Source: Smaragdicoccus niigatensis DSM 44881 = NBRC 103563 (GTDB taxonomy: Bacteria > Actinomycetota > Actinomycetes > Mycobacteriales > Mycobacteriaceae). From it: a stretch of DNA of 64,000 bases. The position numbers and the translations under genes were made by a program. The notes under the pieces were generated by a model, which saw nothing but the letters and a program-made list of their open reading frames with translations, made no database searches and was not told where the DNA came from. The stretch covers positions 124,001 through 188,000 of the forward strand of contig NZ_AQXZ01000012.1 in assembly GCF_000380645.1 (NCBI RefSeq), in the 5' to 3' direction. Position 1 is the stretch's first letter. Each line of letters opens with the position of its first letter. This document shows, one piece after another, positions 41,632 to 54,112 of the stretch.

Positions 41632-43176
41632 ATGCACGACTGGGAAGCCTCGGCGGACGTCGTCGTTATCGGCGGCGGCGTCGCGGGGCTGACCGCCGCG
41701 CGGGCCGCGACTCGGCATGGAGCGTCGGTTCTGACGGTCAGCAAAGGCGGCCCGACCGACACTGCGACGCAGTACGCCCAAGGCGGCATCGCGGTTGTCG
41801 CGCCGACGGGCGACTCGGTCGAGTCTCACGTGTACGACACGATGGAAGCCGGCGCGGGACTGTGTGACGAAGCTGCGGTCGAATCGATCGTCGAGGGTGG
41901 TCGGCGTGCGATCGAAGCGCTGACTGACCTCGGCGCGGTTTTCGACCTCGGACGCGACGGCCAGGTCTCGCGGACCCGTGAGGGTGGACACAGCACGCGG
42001 CGGATCATCCATGCCGGTGGTGACGCGACGGGCGCCGAGGTGCAGCGTGCCCTCAACGCCGCCGGTATGCCGGTCCTGTTCGGCGCGGCCGCGGCACATG
42101 TGGCGACCGGCCCGAATGGCGTTTGCGGGCTCGTGGTTCTCTCGACGAAGGGGATCGGGCTCATCCACACGCCGGCCGTACTGCTGGCGACCGGTGGTTC
42201 TGGTCAATTGTTCGCCTGCAGCACGAATCCGCCCGGCGCGACCGCCGACGGCATCGCCCTCGGCCTTCGCGCCGGAGCGGAGGTCGCCGACCTCGAATTC
42301 GTGCAGTTCCACCCGACGGTTCTGTTCACTCCGGGCGGCGTCGGTCGGCGACCGCTCATCAGTGAGGCGGTTCGCGGCGAGGGCGCCAAGCTCGTCGACC
42401 CCAACGGTGACTCGATCACCAAGGGTGTGCACCCGCGAGGCGACCTCGCGCCTCGCGACGTCGTGTCCAAGGCCATCCACGCACGGATGCACATGCTCGG
42501 CATCGACCACGTTTACCTCGATGCCCGTTCGATCAGTGGTTTCGCGCAACGCTTCCCGACGATCACCGCGTCCTGCCTCGCGGCCGGGATCGATCCGCAG
42601 ACGGACCTCATTCCGGTCGCGCCGGCGGCCCACTACCAATGCGGTGGCGTCGTCACCGATGTTCAGGGCCAGACGCGCGTGCCGGGGCTTCTCGCTGCCG
42701 GCGAGGTTGCGCGCACTGGACTGCATGGCGCGAATCGCCTGGCGTCGAACAGCCTGCTCGAAGGTCTCGTCGTCGGCGAGCGGGCGGGCCTTGTCGCGGC
42801 CGGACGTAAAGGGACGCCGACCACCGGCGGCGACTACGCAATCCCACTTGCCCCGGTGCTGAATCGGCAAGCCCTGCAGGATGCGTTGACATTGAATGCC
42901 TCGGTTGTTCGCGATGCTCTGGGTCTCGAAGTGGCCGCCAAGGCGATCGCCCAGGCCGAGCTGCTGCAGACCAATACCGAAGAGGCACTCGAGGATGCGG
43001 CGTTGACGTTGACTGCGCAGGCGCTTCTCGCGGCGGCGACGGCACGGACCGAGAGCCGCGGCTGCCACACGCGTTCGGACTATCCGGAAACCAGTGACGA
43101 CCAGCGCTTCAGCCGGCGCTACGCGATCGAAGACGGACAACTGGAGCCCACGCAGGCAGTTGGAGTGCGCGCATGA
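41632..43176 (+). CDS. nadB: L-aspartate oxidase
   Basis: NadB oxidises L-aspartate to iminoaspartate, the substrate of NadA. The 514-residue flavoprotein has the FAD motif VVVIGGGVAGLTAARAATRH, TATQYAQGGIAVVAPTGDSV, the active-site region EFVQFHPTVLFTPGG and RPLISEAVRGEGAKLVD, and the helical C-terminus of the succinate dehydrogenase/fumarate reductase family. It starts 1 bp after the nadA stop. Confidence 0.95.
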   Translation: MHDWEASADVVVIGGGVAGLTAARAATRHGASVLTVSKGGPTDTATQYAQGGIAVVAPTGDSVESHVYDTMEAGAGLCDEAAVESIVEGGRRAIEALTDLGAVFDLGRDGQVSRTREGGHSTRRIIHAGGDATGAEVQRALNAAGMPVLFGAAAAHVATGPNGVCGLVVLSTKGIGLIHTPAVLLATGGSGQLFACSTNPPGATADGIALGLRAGAEVADLEFVQFHPTVLFTPGGVGRRPLISEAVRGEGAKLVDPNGDSITKGVHPRGDLAPRDVVSKAIHARMHMLGIDHVYLDARSISGFAQRFPTITASCLAAGIDPQTDLIPVAPAAHYQCGGVVTDVQGQTRVPGLLAAGEVARTGLHGANRLASNSLLEGLVVGERAGLVAAGRKGTPTTGGDYAIPLAPVLNRQALQDALTLNASVVRDALGLEVAAKAIAQAELLQTNTEEALEDAALTLTAQALLAAATARTESRGCHTRSDYPETSDDQRFSRRYAIEDGQLEPTQAVGVRA

Positions 43177-44024
43177 GCGAGTTGGAATGGCAAGACGTTG
43201 ACCGGGCGATCGCCGCCGGACTCGATGAGGACCTGCGCTATGGACCGGACATCACGTCGTTGGCCACCGTGCCCGCGGATCTGGTGTCGAAGGGTGCGGT
43301 CATCACCCGCCAGGCGGGAACCGTCGCCGGAATCGACGTCGCGCTGCGGGTTTTCGACACTGTGCTCGGTGCCGGCAACTACGCGGTGCTCTCCCGCATC
43401 GACGACGGCACGCGGGTGCAGCCACGCGATGTCGTGCTCACGATCGAAGCACCAGTGCAGGGCATGCTGACCGCCGAGCGCACGATGCTCAATCTGCTGT
43501 GCCACATGTCCGGAATCGCGACCGCAACGTCGGCGTGGGTCGACGCGGTCGATGGGACCACCTGCAAGATCCGCGACAGCCGCAAGACCCTGCCCGGTCT
43601 TCGGGCACTCGAGAAGTACGCGGTGCGCGCGGGCGGGGGAGTCAACCACCGGATGGGACTCGGCGATGAGGCGCTCATCAAGGACAACCACATCGTTGCG
43701 GCGGGTTCGCCGATCGCGGCGTTGCGTGCCGTCCGCGCGTCCAATCCCACGATCAAATGCGAGATCGAGGTCGATCGACTCGAGTACCTCGACGAGATAC
43801 TTCCGGAGAAGCCGGAGCTCGTGCTGCTCGACAACATGCCGGTGTGGATGACCCAGATGGCCGTGCAACGCCGAAACAAGGTGTCGCCGGAGACGAAGCT
43901 CGAATCCTCGGGTGGGCTGACGCTCGACGTCGCGGCCGACTATGCCGGCACGGGTGTCGATTTCCTGGCCGTGGGCGCGCTGACGCACTCGGTCAAGGTT
44001 CTCGACCTCGGCCTCGATATGTGA
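43173..44024 (+). CDS. nadC: Nicotinate-nucleotide pyrophosphorylase (carboxylating)
   Basis: NadC makes nicotinate mononucleotide from quinolinate and PRPP. The 283-residue protein has EDLRYGPDITSLATVPADLV, RTMLNLLCHMSGIATATSAW, DSRKTLPGLRALEKYAVRAG, INRM-like GVNHRMGLGDEALIKDNHI and ESSGGLTLDVAADYAGTGVD. The ATG overlaps the nadB stop as ATGA, which completes the de novo NAD operon. Confidence 0.96.
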   Translation: MSELEWQDVDRAIAAGLDEDLRYGPDITSLATVPADLVSKGAVITRQAGTVAGIDVALRVFDTVLGAGNYAVLSRIDDGTRVQPRDVVLTIEAPVQGMLTAERTMLNLLCHMSGIATATSAWVDAVDGTTCKIRDSRKTLPGLRALEKYAVRAGGGVNHRMGLGDEALIKDNHIVAAGSPIAALRAVRASNPTIKCEIEVDRLEYLDEILPEKPELVLLDNMPVWMTQMAVQRRNKVSPETKLESSGGLTLDVAADYAGTGVDFLAVGALTHSVKVLDLGLDM

Positions 44025-44025
44025 A

Positions 44026-44592
44026 CTAGAGCAGTGCGTTGCAGTCGGTTTCGAACCAGGCTTTGACGAAACCGCCGGTCTGATAACCGATCTGGCGAAT
44101 CCAGGCAACGAGGCCGATATGCGGCTGGACGCCAACGAACATCAGGTCGCCGCTATTGCATTTGCGCACGATCGTTTCCGCCCGGATCAGGTGGGGATTG
44201 ATCGTGATGACGATTGCGCTCTTCCACCCGTGCTTGGCTGACATGCGGGCGAGCTCGGCTGCCTCGCCGCGGGTCGTGGGTGGCTGCGGGATGAAGCACT
44301 GCGCAAAGACACCATCGAGGGCCTCCTGGCAGCCCGGATGGTTCTTGCCGATGGGCGGTATCGAGAACACGAGGTTCGGGGCGTACCCCTGTTTGTACAG
44401 ACGCGCGCCCAATTCGTAGCGCTCGATATTGCCAGAGCCGAGGACGTAGATCACGTCGGCCTTGTGGACCTGGTCCGATCGGGGAAACACGTAGACCTTC
44501 ACCGCGACCGCCACCAGCGCGATGACGATGACTGCCACCGAGATGAGCCACGTTCGAGTGCGCCGGCTGCGCAGTTTCACGATCTCTGCCAC
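44026..44592 (-). CDS. YdcF/SanA-like DUF218 membrane-anchored protein
   Basis: The 188-residue protein has one N-terminal membrane anchor (TWLISVAVIVIALVAVAVKV) and an extracytoplasmic DUF218 domain (ADVIYVLGSGNIERYELGAR, then YKQGYAPNLVFSIP and TRGEAAELARMSAKHGWKSA). Relatives SanA and ElyC affect envelope integrity in enterobacteria; the role here is unknown. A GAAGGGG site precedes the GTG start. The stop is 1 bp from the convergent nadC stop. Confidence 0.8.
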   Translation of the reverse strand: MAEIVKLRSRRTRTWLISVAVIVIALVAVAVKVYVFPRSDQVHKADVIYVLGSGNIERYELGARLYKQGYAPNLVFSIPPIGKNHPGCQEALDGVFAQCFIPQPPTTRGEAAELARMSAKHGWKSAIVITINPHLIRAETIVRKCNSGDLMFVGVQPHIGLVAWIRQIGYQTGGFVKAWFETDCNALL

Positions 44593-44680
44593 ACGGCCCC
44601 TTCGACTCGAGGTACCCGGACATTATTCGACACTCGACCGGTTCGCCACCGGCAACGAGTCGATTTGTCTGTCGTTCGAC

Positions 44681-45277
44681 CTACCGACGCGCGATCCCGT
44701 TCAACACCGCGTCGACAATCCGCTCGGCCGTATCGGGTGCGACCTGCATTTTCCAGATCTTGACCATCGTCAGCATCGGACCCGAGAGCAGCGAAAGTGT
44801 GAGTTCTATATCGAGATCGGGGATGAGTTCGCCGTTCGCGATGCCATCCCGGAGCACCTCACGCATGAGTTCACGCCGCGGTTCGATGATGTGCTTGAGG
44901 TAGACCTCGCGCAGTTCGTCCGATGCTTCCGTCATCACGCACGCCATCAACTTGCTGGAGAGCGCCTCGTTGTGCCGACGGATGTAGTCGACAAGGAGGA
45001 CCAGATCGTCTCGAGCTGAGGTGCCGGCCAGCTTCGGCGGCGGGTCCTGGATCGACGCCAGGGCGTCGACGATGAGCGCTTCCTTGTTCTCCCAGCGGCG
45101 GTAGATCGTCGTTTTGCCGACTCCGGCGGCCGTGGCGATCGCCTCGATCGACACCGCTCCGATGCCGCGATTGGCCACCAGTTCCAGCGCCGCCGAGATG
45201 ATCGCCTCGTCGGCTTCGGCGCTGCGAGGCCGACCCGCAGGGCGTGCGGGCCGGCCGGTTTCGACAGTGTCGGTCAC
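44681..45277 (-). CDS. TetR-family regulator of the adjacent MFS exporter
   Basis: The 198-residue protein has the TetR helix-turn-helix after a Pro/Arg/Gly-rich head (AALELVANRGIGAVSIEAIA, then TAAGVGKTTIYRRWENKEAL) and a C-terminal ligand domain. The GTG start overlaps the MFS gene's stop as GTGA, so regulator and transporter are co-translated. It probably represses its own operon by binding the palindrome at 46916-46932 and is released by a drug-like ligand. Confidence 0.9.
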   Translation of the reverse strand: MTDTVETGRPARPAGRPRSAEADEAIISAALELVANRGIGAVSIEAIATAAGVGKTTIYRRWENKEALIVDALASIQDPPPKLAGTSARDDLVLLVDYIRRHNEALSSKLMACVMTEASDELREVYLKHIIEPRRELMREVLRDGIANGELIPDLDIELTLSLLSGPMLTMVKIWKMQVAPDTAERIVDAVLNGIARR

Positions 45278-46851
45278 TGTGCGACGTGCTCCTTTACAGC
45301 GTGCTTGGGTGCGTACGGCGTGCGAAGCCAGAACCCGAGGAGGACAACCGACGCCAAGGTCAGTGCGGCGCCCAGACCGGCGGTGAGGTGCATGGCGTCG
45401 ACGTACGCGTTGAACACATCCGGCTTGACCTGCGCGAGCCTGCCCGGCTCGGCATGAGCCATGACCTGCAGCGTACCGCCGAGGGACTCACCCGCGGCTT
45501 CCCGCGCCGGGGCGGGCAGACCGTCGAGCAACGGGTTGACTTCGTTGCGGTAGGCGACCGAGAGGACCGAACCCAGAACGGCGACACCGAGCGCACCGCC
45601 GAGTTGGCGAATCGTGTTGTTGATCGCCGACGCCGTTCCCGCCTGTTCGCGGGGAACGCTGCCCTGGATGAGCTCGGTTGCCGGCGGCATCACGTTGCCC
45701 ATACCGAAGCCCTGCAGGAAGAAGAAGATTCCCAGCACGTACATCGGAGTGGTCGGGGTCGCGAACGTCAGTGCCACGAGAGAGATCGCGACGAGCGTGA
45801 GTCCCACCATGATGACGTTGCGAGGGCCGTAGGTTTGCGCGAGCTTGGCTGACCGCGGGGCGGCGATGAGCTGTGCGGCGGCAAACGGAAGCATCCACAA
45901 GCCGGTTTCCAGCGCACTCATGTCCCGGACGATCTGCAGGTAGAAGGTCAGGAAGAAGAACACACCCATCATCGCGAAGAACGAGAGACCGACGGTGACG
46001 TTGGCTGCGGCGAACTTCGGGTTCTTGAAGAAGCGAACGTCGAGCGCCGGGTGGTCGGACTTCAGTTCGAACAAGACGAAAGCGATCAGCAGAGCCAGGC
46101 CAGCGAGGCCGGGCACCCAGACTTTCTCATCCGTGATGGAAGCGAGCTCGCCGCCCTTGATGATGGCCCAGGTGATGAGGACCAGCGCGCCGACCTGCAG
46201 CAGAACTCCGATGGGGTCCATTCGGCCCGGATTCGGGTTCTTCGACTCGGGCACGATGCGCAGGATCGCTACGAGGCCGATGATGACGATCGGGATGTTG
46301 ATGAGGAAGACCGAGCCCCACCAGAAGTACTGAAGCAGGAGTCCGGCCGTTATCGGGCCCAGGGCGACTGCGATACCGACGGACGCGGCCCACAGGCCGA
46401 TTGCCTTCGGGCGTTCGCTCGGTTCGAAGACGTTGCTGATGATCGCGAGCGTTGCCGGCATGACTGCGGCACCAGCGAAGCCCAGGAACGCGCGTCCCGC
46501 GATGAGCGACTCCGGGCTGTACGCGTAGGCACACATCGCCGAGGCGATACCGAAGAGCGTCAGGCCGATCATGAGGATTCGTTTGCGGCCGAAGCGGTCG
46601 CCCAGAATTCCCCACGTGAACAGCAGGCCGGCGAAGACGAGTGTGTAGGAGTTGATCGCCCACTCGAGCTGACTCTGAGTGGCGTCCAGGTCGACCTGAA
46701 TGGTCTTCAGCGCAACGTTGAGGACGGTGTTGTCGAGGACGACGACGAGGAGGCTGACGACGAGGACGGCGAGGATGGCCCAACGGCGCGGATGGCCGCC
46801 GGTGGCGTGGTGGTCCACGGTATGTGGATGCTCGGGGAGCGTTTGCGTCAC
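45274..46851 (-). CDS. MFS drug exporter, DHA2 (14 TM) family
   Basis: The 525-residue protein has about 14 helices and DHA2 motifs: LVVVLDNTVLNVALKTIQVD, GILGDRFGRKRILMIGLTLF and WAASVGIAVALGPITAGLLL. A proton-coupled multidrug exporter in the LfrA/EmrB style is the best guess. It is the first gene of an operon with its TetR regulator. The GTG at 46851 is the inferred start; the leader upstream carries two sets of dyad symmetry. Confidence 0.9.
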   Translation of the reverse strand: MTQTLPEHPHTVDHHATGGHPRRWAILAVLVVSLLVVVLDNTVLNVALKTIQVDLDATQSQLEWAINSYTLVFAGLLFTWGILGDRFGRKRILMIGLTLFGIASAMCAYAYSPESLIAGRAFLGFAGAAVMPATLAIISNVFEPSERPKAIGLWAASVGIAVALGPITAGLLLQYFWWGSVFLINIPIVIIGLVAILRIVPESKNPNPGRMDPIGVLLQVGALVLITWAIIKGGELASITDEKVWVPGLAGLALLIAFVLFELKSDHPALDVRFFKNPKFAAANVTVGLSFFAMMGVFFFLTFYLQIVRDMSALETGLWMLPFAAAQLIAAPRSAKLAQTYGPRNVIMVGLTLVAISLVALTFATPTTPMYVLGIFFFLQGFGMGNVMPPATELIQGSVPREQAGTASAINNTIRQLGGALGVAVLGSVLSVAYRNEVNPLLDGLPAPAREAAGESLGGTLQVMAHAEPGRLAQVKPDVFNAYVDAMHLTAGLGAALTLASVVLLGFWLRTPYAPKHAVKEHVAQ

Positions 46852-46915
46852 GATAGGTGCCTTTTCGATACGGGTACGACTCGTTTCGTATGACAGTAGC
46901 TGGCTGTCTACTGAT

Positions 46916-46932
46916 TACGCAACCGTTGCGTA
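46916..46932. promoter_or_regulatory. Palindrome upstream of the MFS-tetR operon
   Basis: TACGCAAC and GTTGCGTA flank one central base, a perfect 17-bp dyad. A second, looser dyad ATACG...CGTAT (46868-46872 with 46887-46891) lies closer to the gene. Both are plausible TetR operators in the 171-bp gap between the divergent 46851 and 47023 genes. Confidence 0.62.
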
Positions 46933-47022
46933 TCGAATCCTGTTCCCAGCGCCTCCATCAATTTGTGAGCTAACGGGCCTATCGTGTGAAATCAGTACTC
47001 TATTGAGAGGGATGAGGCGCAA

Positions 47023-47577
47023 GTGTCACGAGTTACTGTCGTCCTTCCAGATGAACTCACCGAACGAGCCCGCAGAGCCGGCATCGACGTTTCCGAGATC
47101 TGCCAGTCCGCCGTGCTGCGCGCGGTCGAACTGCGCGGCAAGGACCCCAATGGTCAACGATCGTTGATCGAGGCCGCGATTCGCCTGCGGGCTCATTCCC
47201 GCGACGGTCAACGCGAGGACGGCATTGCCGACGGTCGCGAATGGGCCACGACCGCAGCGGATCTCGCCGATCTTCACCTGATCGGTAAAGGCCGGATGGG
47301 CGTGGTGGCCGATCCTGACGATCCCTGGAATGCCTACAGCTGGAAGCAGTCCGGCACGAGCCTGCGCAAGACATGGAAGATTTCGGACACGTCGCTCTAC
47401 GCGTGGTTGTCGAATACGTCGTCACCCGCGACGGGGCTGAATGTCGAGGCTGGTGAATGGACCGCGACCGCTTATGCCGAAGGTTTCCTGGAAGGCGCTC
47501 GGCGGACGTGGGTCGAGGTCGAACCGTTCCTGTCGGCGGACCGGCACACGCTGAACGATCTGTTGGGACGGGTTTAG
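47023..47577 (+). CDS. Hypothetical protein with CcdA-like N-terminus
   Basis: The 184-residue soluble protein begins RVTVVLPDELTERARRAGID and VSEICQSAVLRAVELRG, the pattern of ribbon-helix-helix antitoxins such as CcdA. No toxin gene follows. The remaining 120 residues (WATTAADLADLHLIGKGRMG, WKQSGTSLRKTWKISDTSLY, AYAEGFLEGARRTWVEVEPF) are of unknown fold. It could be a DNA-binding regulator. GAGG lies before the GTG, and TACTCT further upstream may be its -10. Confidence 0.7.
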   Translation: MSRVTVVLPDELTERARRAGIDVSEICQSAVLRAVELRGKDPNGQRSLIEAAIRLRAHSRDGQREDGIADGREWATTAADLADLHLIGKGRMGVVADPDDPWNAYSWKQSGTSLRKTWKISDTSLYAWLSNTSSPATGLNVEAGEWTATAYAEGFLEGARRTWVEVEPFLSADRHTLNDLLGRV

Positions 47578-47586
47578 GTCGAGACT

Positions 47587-47621
47587 GCAGGAAAACCCGC
47601 GGTAAGTGCGGTTATTCCTGC
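47587..47621 (+). terminator. Hairpin between 47023 gene and TMEM43-type gene
   Basis: GCAGGAA (47587-47593) pairs with TTCCTGC (47615-47621), and an inner CCGC/GCGG stem (47597-47600 with 47608-47611) plus two A-T pairs extends it. It begins 10 nt after the stop of the 47023 gene and would hide the possible start at 47606, which supports a later start for the next gene. Confidence 0.55.
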
Positions 47622-47644
47622 GCTGTTTGGCGCGACAATTGCAA

Positions 47645-49042
47645 GTGAGCGCATTTGCGCTGTTCCGTCGCGTGTTTGGGCGGTGGCGAATTTTGAGACT
47701 TTCAAAGGTCCAGATTCGGGACGCACTCGTGGCGCTCGGGTTCATCGTTGGGCTGACCGGCTTCGTTGGCTTTGGGTGGGTCGAACATTCGACGGTCACG
47801 ACCGGCGATGTGAATTGGTTGGCACGTGCAGCTACGGTGGGGCTCGCGGTCCTTGGCACCTCAATTCTCACCGGCGTTCGGATGTTTGCCCTCGCACTGT
47901 CGCTGACAGCCACGGGAATTGGCATCGCCGCGGCCGTTCCGCGCCTGATTCAAGGGCACCTTGCATCCGCACTCGTCGTCCTCGGAGTCGGCCTCGGGGC
48001 TGCTGTGACAGTTGCGTTCCTGGATACCGTGTTCTGGCGGCTTTGGGGTAAGGAGAACCCCGCCGATAAGGCGATGAGAGAGACGCCGAGTCAGCCAGAA
48101 ACCAAGATTGGCGACTGGGTGATCGCACACCGCAAGGGCGGGATCATCTGGGTTCTGATCGCGATAGGGCTCATGTTCTATTTCGAGACTGAATTCGGGC
48201 GAACGACGGACACGTTGAACATCGGCAACCAGATCACGACGGTTGACATCAACCACATTGACCCGGCCTTCGAGGGAAAGCCGGTGCGGATCTTCGGCCC
48301 TCTGAATGCTCCGGGAATCGCGGTCGACTCTGAATTCGGAGTGAGTGTCGAGGCGCCGAAATTGGTTCGACGTGTGGAGATGCTTCAGTGGCTCTCGGTA
48401 TCAGAGGGGGGAAAGCGTTACGATCGAAAACGCTGGTTATCCGAACTCTCCCGCCGATCGCGTAACGGCGGACTCGAGATGCCGTTGCCGGGGCGGGTGT
48501 TCGCGCTTGATGGGACGGTAGGCGACTGGCAGTTGCCTTCGCAGACGCTCGCGCGACTGCAGGGTGAACCGCAGACCGTAAATCTCGACCAGTCCATAGT
48601 TGACCGCATTCAGCACGTTCTCGGTCGGTCGACCCGCCGCGTCGGCGATCGACTCGAAACAGTAGTTGATCCCGAGAATCCGCAGATCGGTGACGTACGG
48701 ATTTGGTACGAGGCGATTCGTGCGCCAACTGTCTCCGCGATTGGGACACAGAGTGGACGTTCGCTCGCTTGGTTCGAGGCAGCTTCTGATGTTCGGCTCT
48801 TGGAGATCGCCAGCGGTGACCGGTCAGCGAGGGAACTGATCGGGATGACGATGACCAACCAACATCGTGAAGATTTCGTCCAGCGGTGGTTCGAGCGCAC
48901 CTTTGCCTTTGGATGCTTGTTCGGCGGGCTCGTATTCGTCAGCGGATACATTCCGGCGAGTTGGAAACGCCGCCTCGTGTTCGCCGCTGGGATGACCGCG
49001 CTGGTCGGCGGTTTCGTGACCGTCGTTCCCTGGCTGGTCTGA
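47645..49042 (+). CDS. TMEM43-family membrane protein
   Basis: From GTG 47645 the product has 465 residues: three N-terminal helices (about 25-125), a fourth near 150-170 (GGIIWVLIAIGLMFYFETEF), a large extracytoplasmic domain containing FEGKPVRIFGPLNAPGIAVD, FGVSVEAPKLVRRVEMLQWL and two C-terminal helices. The FEGKPV..G and RRVEMLQW motifs match the TMEM43/LUMA family (PF07787), known from eukaryotic nuclear membranes and scattered bacteria; its bacterial role is unknown. A GTG at 47606 in the same frame would add 13 residues but lies inside a hairpin. Confidence 0.72.
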   Translation: MSAFALFRRVFGRWRILRLSKVQIRDALVALGFIVGLTGFVGFGWVEHSTVTTGDVNWLARAATVGLAVLGTSILTGVRMFALALSLTATGIGIAAAVPRLIQGHLASALVVLGVGLGAAVTVAFLDTVFWRLWGKENPADKAMRETPSQPETKIGDWVIAHRKGGIIWVLIAIGLMFYFETEFGRTTDTLNIGNQITTVDINHIDPAFEGKPVRIFGPLNAPGIAVDSEFGVSVEAPKLVRRVEMLQWLSVSEGGKRYDRKRWLSELSRRSRNGGLEMPLPGRVFALDGTVGDWQLPSQTLARLQGEPQTVNLDQSIVDRIQHVLGRSTRRVGDRLETVVDPENPQIGDVRIWYEAIRAPTVSAIGTQSGRSLAWFEAASDVRLLEIASGDRSARELIGMTMTNQHREDFVQRWFERTFAFGCLFGGLVFVSGYIPASWKRRLVFAAGMTALVGGFVTVVPWLV

Positions 49043-49087
49043 CACAAATAATTCGGTGTGCGTGGTCCCGGACCGCGTCCACCAGAT

Positions 49088-50506
49088 CTACGGCACAAGC
49101 GTCCGGCGCGTCGAACCCAGCGCGATTGCGAACAGCAGGACTGCGGCTGCGGCCATGAGCCACCACGCCGGACGAGACGCGATCGCCAAGCCTTCGCCCA
49201 CGCTCCCGTGTATCTGCCCGAACACAACCGCAGGCAGAATCGCCACGCCCAGGGTGGCGCCGATCTGTCGGCTCGTCGAGGCGATGGCGGCCGCGACGCC
49301 CGCCTGCGCGCGCGGCATCCCCGCCACTGCGGCGTTCGTGATCGGCGCATTCATGAGCCCGAACCCGATGCCGAAGGCCAGGTATGCAGCGCCCAGATAG
49401 ATAAAGGACGTCGTGTCGGACAGTCTGGTCAGCATGAGCGCGCTCAGCCCGATGAACGCGGCCGAGGCAAGCAGGGGTGGACGGGGACCGACACTGCCCA
49501 CGATTCGACCCGAGATCGGTGAGACAACCGCGGTTGCCGCGGCCATCGGCAATGTCATCAAGCCGGCGCCCAACGGGGAGAATCCGCGTACCTGCTGCAG
49601 ATAAAGCGTGTTCAGGAAGAGGAATCCGCCCATGCTCGCAAAGCCCAGGATCGCCGTGGAGACGGCGCCTGAGAAGGGCAGGCTCCGGAATAAGCGAGGG
49701 TCGATGAGCGGCTCGGCCTGCCGGGATTCCACGATGATCAGCAACGCCAGCGAGGTTGCGGCGACGGCAAAGCATGTGGTCGGAGTCGGCGAGGTCCAGC
49801 CCAGCTGGTCTCCCTCGATGATCGCGTAGGTCAGCGAGGCCAGGAACGTCATGACGAGGATCTGGCCCAGCGGATCGAAGCGCCTCGGCCGTGCGGCTTT
49901 CGACGACGGGACGAACAGTCCGGTCAACGCGATAGCCAGGATCGCGACGGGGACGTTGATCCAGAAGATCGCCCGCCAGTCCACCGCCGTGACGAGTGCA
50001 CCGCCGACCACGGGTCCGAGCGCCAAGCTCAAGCCCACGGCCCCGCCCCACACCCCGATCGCCCGAGCCCTCTCGCGCGGCTCGATGAACGTGTTGGTGA
50101 TGATCGACATCGCCACCGGATTCATCATCGAACCGCCGATCGCCTGCAGCATCCGGGCCGCGATGAGAATCCCCGCGGTCGGGGCCAGTGAACACGCGAG
50201 CGATCCCACGGCGAAGAGCGTCAACCCGATTTGGAAGACGCGCTTGCGACCGAAGCGGTCACCTTGGGATCCGCCGAGCATCAGCAGGCTGGCCAGGACG
50301 AGCGTGTATGCGTCAACGACCCACTGGAGTTGGGTGGGTGAGGCGTGCAGGTCGTGGCTGATGGACGGGAGTGCGACGTTGACCGCCGCCACGTCGATGC
50401 CGACGATGAACAAGCTCAGGCAGCAGGTTCCGAGGATCAGCATGCGGCGGCCGGGGCTCAGCTCCGGCGGCTGGATCGGCGCCGAAAGTGTCGTGACGCT
50501 CATCAT
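49088..50506 (-). CDS. MFS transporter, DHA2 family
   Basis: The 472-residue protein has LFIVGIDVAAVNVALPSISH, GGSQGDRFGRKRVFQIGLTL and GVWGGAVGLSLALGPVVGGA, the DHA2 exporter motifs, with about 14 helices. It is likely a proton-driven drug exporter. The first of two adjacent ATG codons overlaps the MarR stop as ATGA. The frame is open farther upstream inside marR but that is not coding. Confidence 0.9.
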   Translation of the reverse strand: MMSVTTLSAPIQPPELSPGRRMLILGTCCLSLFIVGIDVAAVNVALPSISHDLHASPTQLQWVVDAYTLVLASLLMLGGSQGDRFGRKRVFQIGLTLFAVGSLACSLAPTAGILIAARMLQAIGGSMMNPVAMSIITNTFIEPRERARAIGVWGGAVGLSLALGPVVGGALVTAVDWRAIFWINVPVAILAIALTGLFVPSSKAARPRRFDPLGQILVMTFLASLTYAIIEGDQLGWTSPTPTTCFAVAATSLALLIIVESRQAEPLIDPRLFRSLPFSGAVSTAILGFASMGGFLFLNTLYLQQVRGFSPLGAGLMTLPMAAATAVVSPISGRIVGSVGPRPPLLASAAFIGLSALMLTRLSDTTSFIYLGAAYLAFGIGFGLMNAPITNAAVAGMPRAQAGVAAAIASTSRQIGATLGVAILPAVVFGQIHGSVGEGLAIASRPAWWLMAAAAVLLFAIALGSTRRTLVP

Positions 50507-50934
50507 TCGGATTCCTGTCGTAAAAGGTCCAGCAGCGTCGCGAGCTGATGGCGTTGCTCGGTCGACAACACGTCGAACATCGACGGCGCGATGCCCGGCG
50601 AGGTGCGGACGTCGTTGAGGATCTGGCGACCGGCTTCGGTGATCGTGACGATCTTGCTGCGGGCGTCGGTCGGGTGAACCTCGCGCACGATGAGGCCGCG
50701 TTCGGCGAGGTCGGTAACGATGCCGGTCATCGCGGGGGCATCGACGCCCATCATCGACGCGAGCTCCCGCTGGGTCCGCGACTTCGCTTCGAGGCGGCGC
50801 AAAGCGCGGAAACGGCTGAAGGGCATGTTGATTCGTGCTCCGACTCGCTCGTACGTGCCGCCGCTGTTGTCGCGAACCAGCGCATTCATCGTCATCCAAA
50901 GCCCGGCCGGCGTCGACGAAGTAGTTTCATGCAT
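50503..50934 (-). CDS. MarR-family transcriptional regulator
   Basis: The 143-residue protein carries the MarR winged helix ([20 protein letters not shown], then [20 protein letters not shown] and [20 protein letters not shown]). The ATG at 50934 lies inside a perfect 8-bp inverted repeat, and TACAAT sits 6 nt before it, so the transcript is leaderless and the operator covers -10 and start codon. It probably represses itself and the co-transcribed MFS exporter. Confidence 0.9.
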   Translation of the reverse strand: MHETTSSTPAGLWMTMNALVRDNSGGTYERVGARINMPFSRFRALRRLEAKSRTQRELASMMGVDAPAMTGIVTDLAERGLIVREVHPTDARSKIVTITEAGRQILNDVRTSPGIAPSMFDVLSTEQRHQLATLLDLLRQESE

Positions 50935-50949
50935 ACAACTATTGTATGC
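50931..50949. promoter_or_regulatory. MarR operator overlapping the marR start codon
   Basis: GCATACAA (50931-50938) and TTGTATGC (50942-50949) are perfect arms around CTA. The repeat contains the -10 (50941-50946, reverse strand) and the ATG of the MarR gene, typical of autorepression. Confidence 0.78.
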
Positions 50950-51039
50950 GCACAACTAAATCCTGTCGATGCACTGCAAAAGCCGCTCGACGGAACTGAG
51001 ATAATCGGTAGGTACCCGACTGCTGTGAAGGGATCTTGC

Positions 51040-54079
<3,040 letters not shown>

Positions 54080-54112
54080 AACTGCTGGACGAAACGGTGC
54101 TCCCATGGCGCT

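Noticed and set aside
47023-47577. Toxin-antitoxin pair
   Set aside because: Only the antitoxin-like N-terminus is present; the next gene is a polytopic membrane protein, not a toxin.
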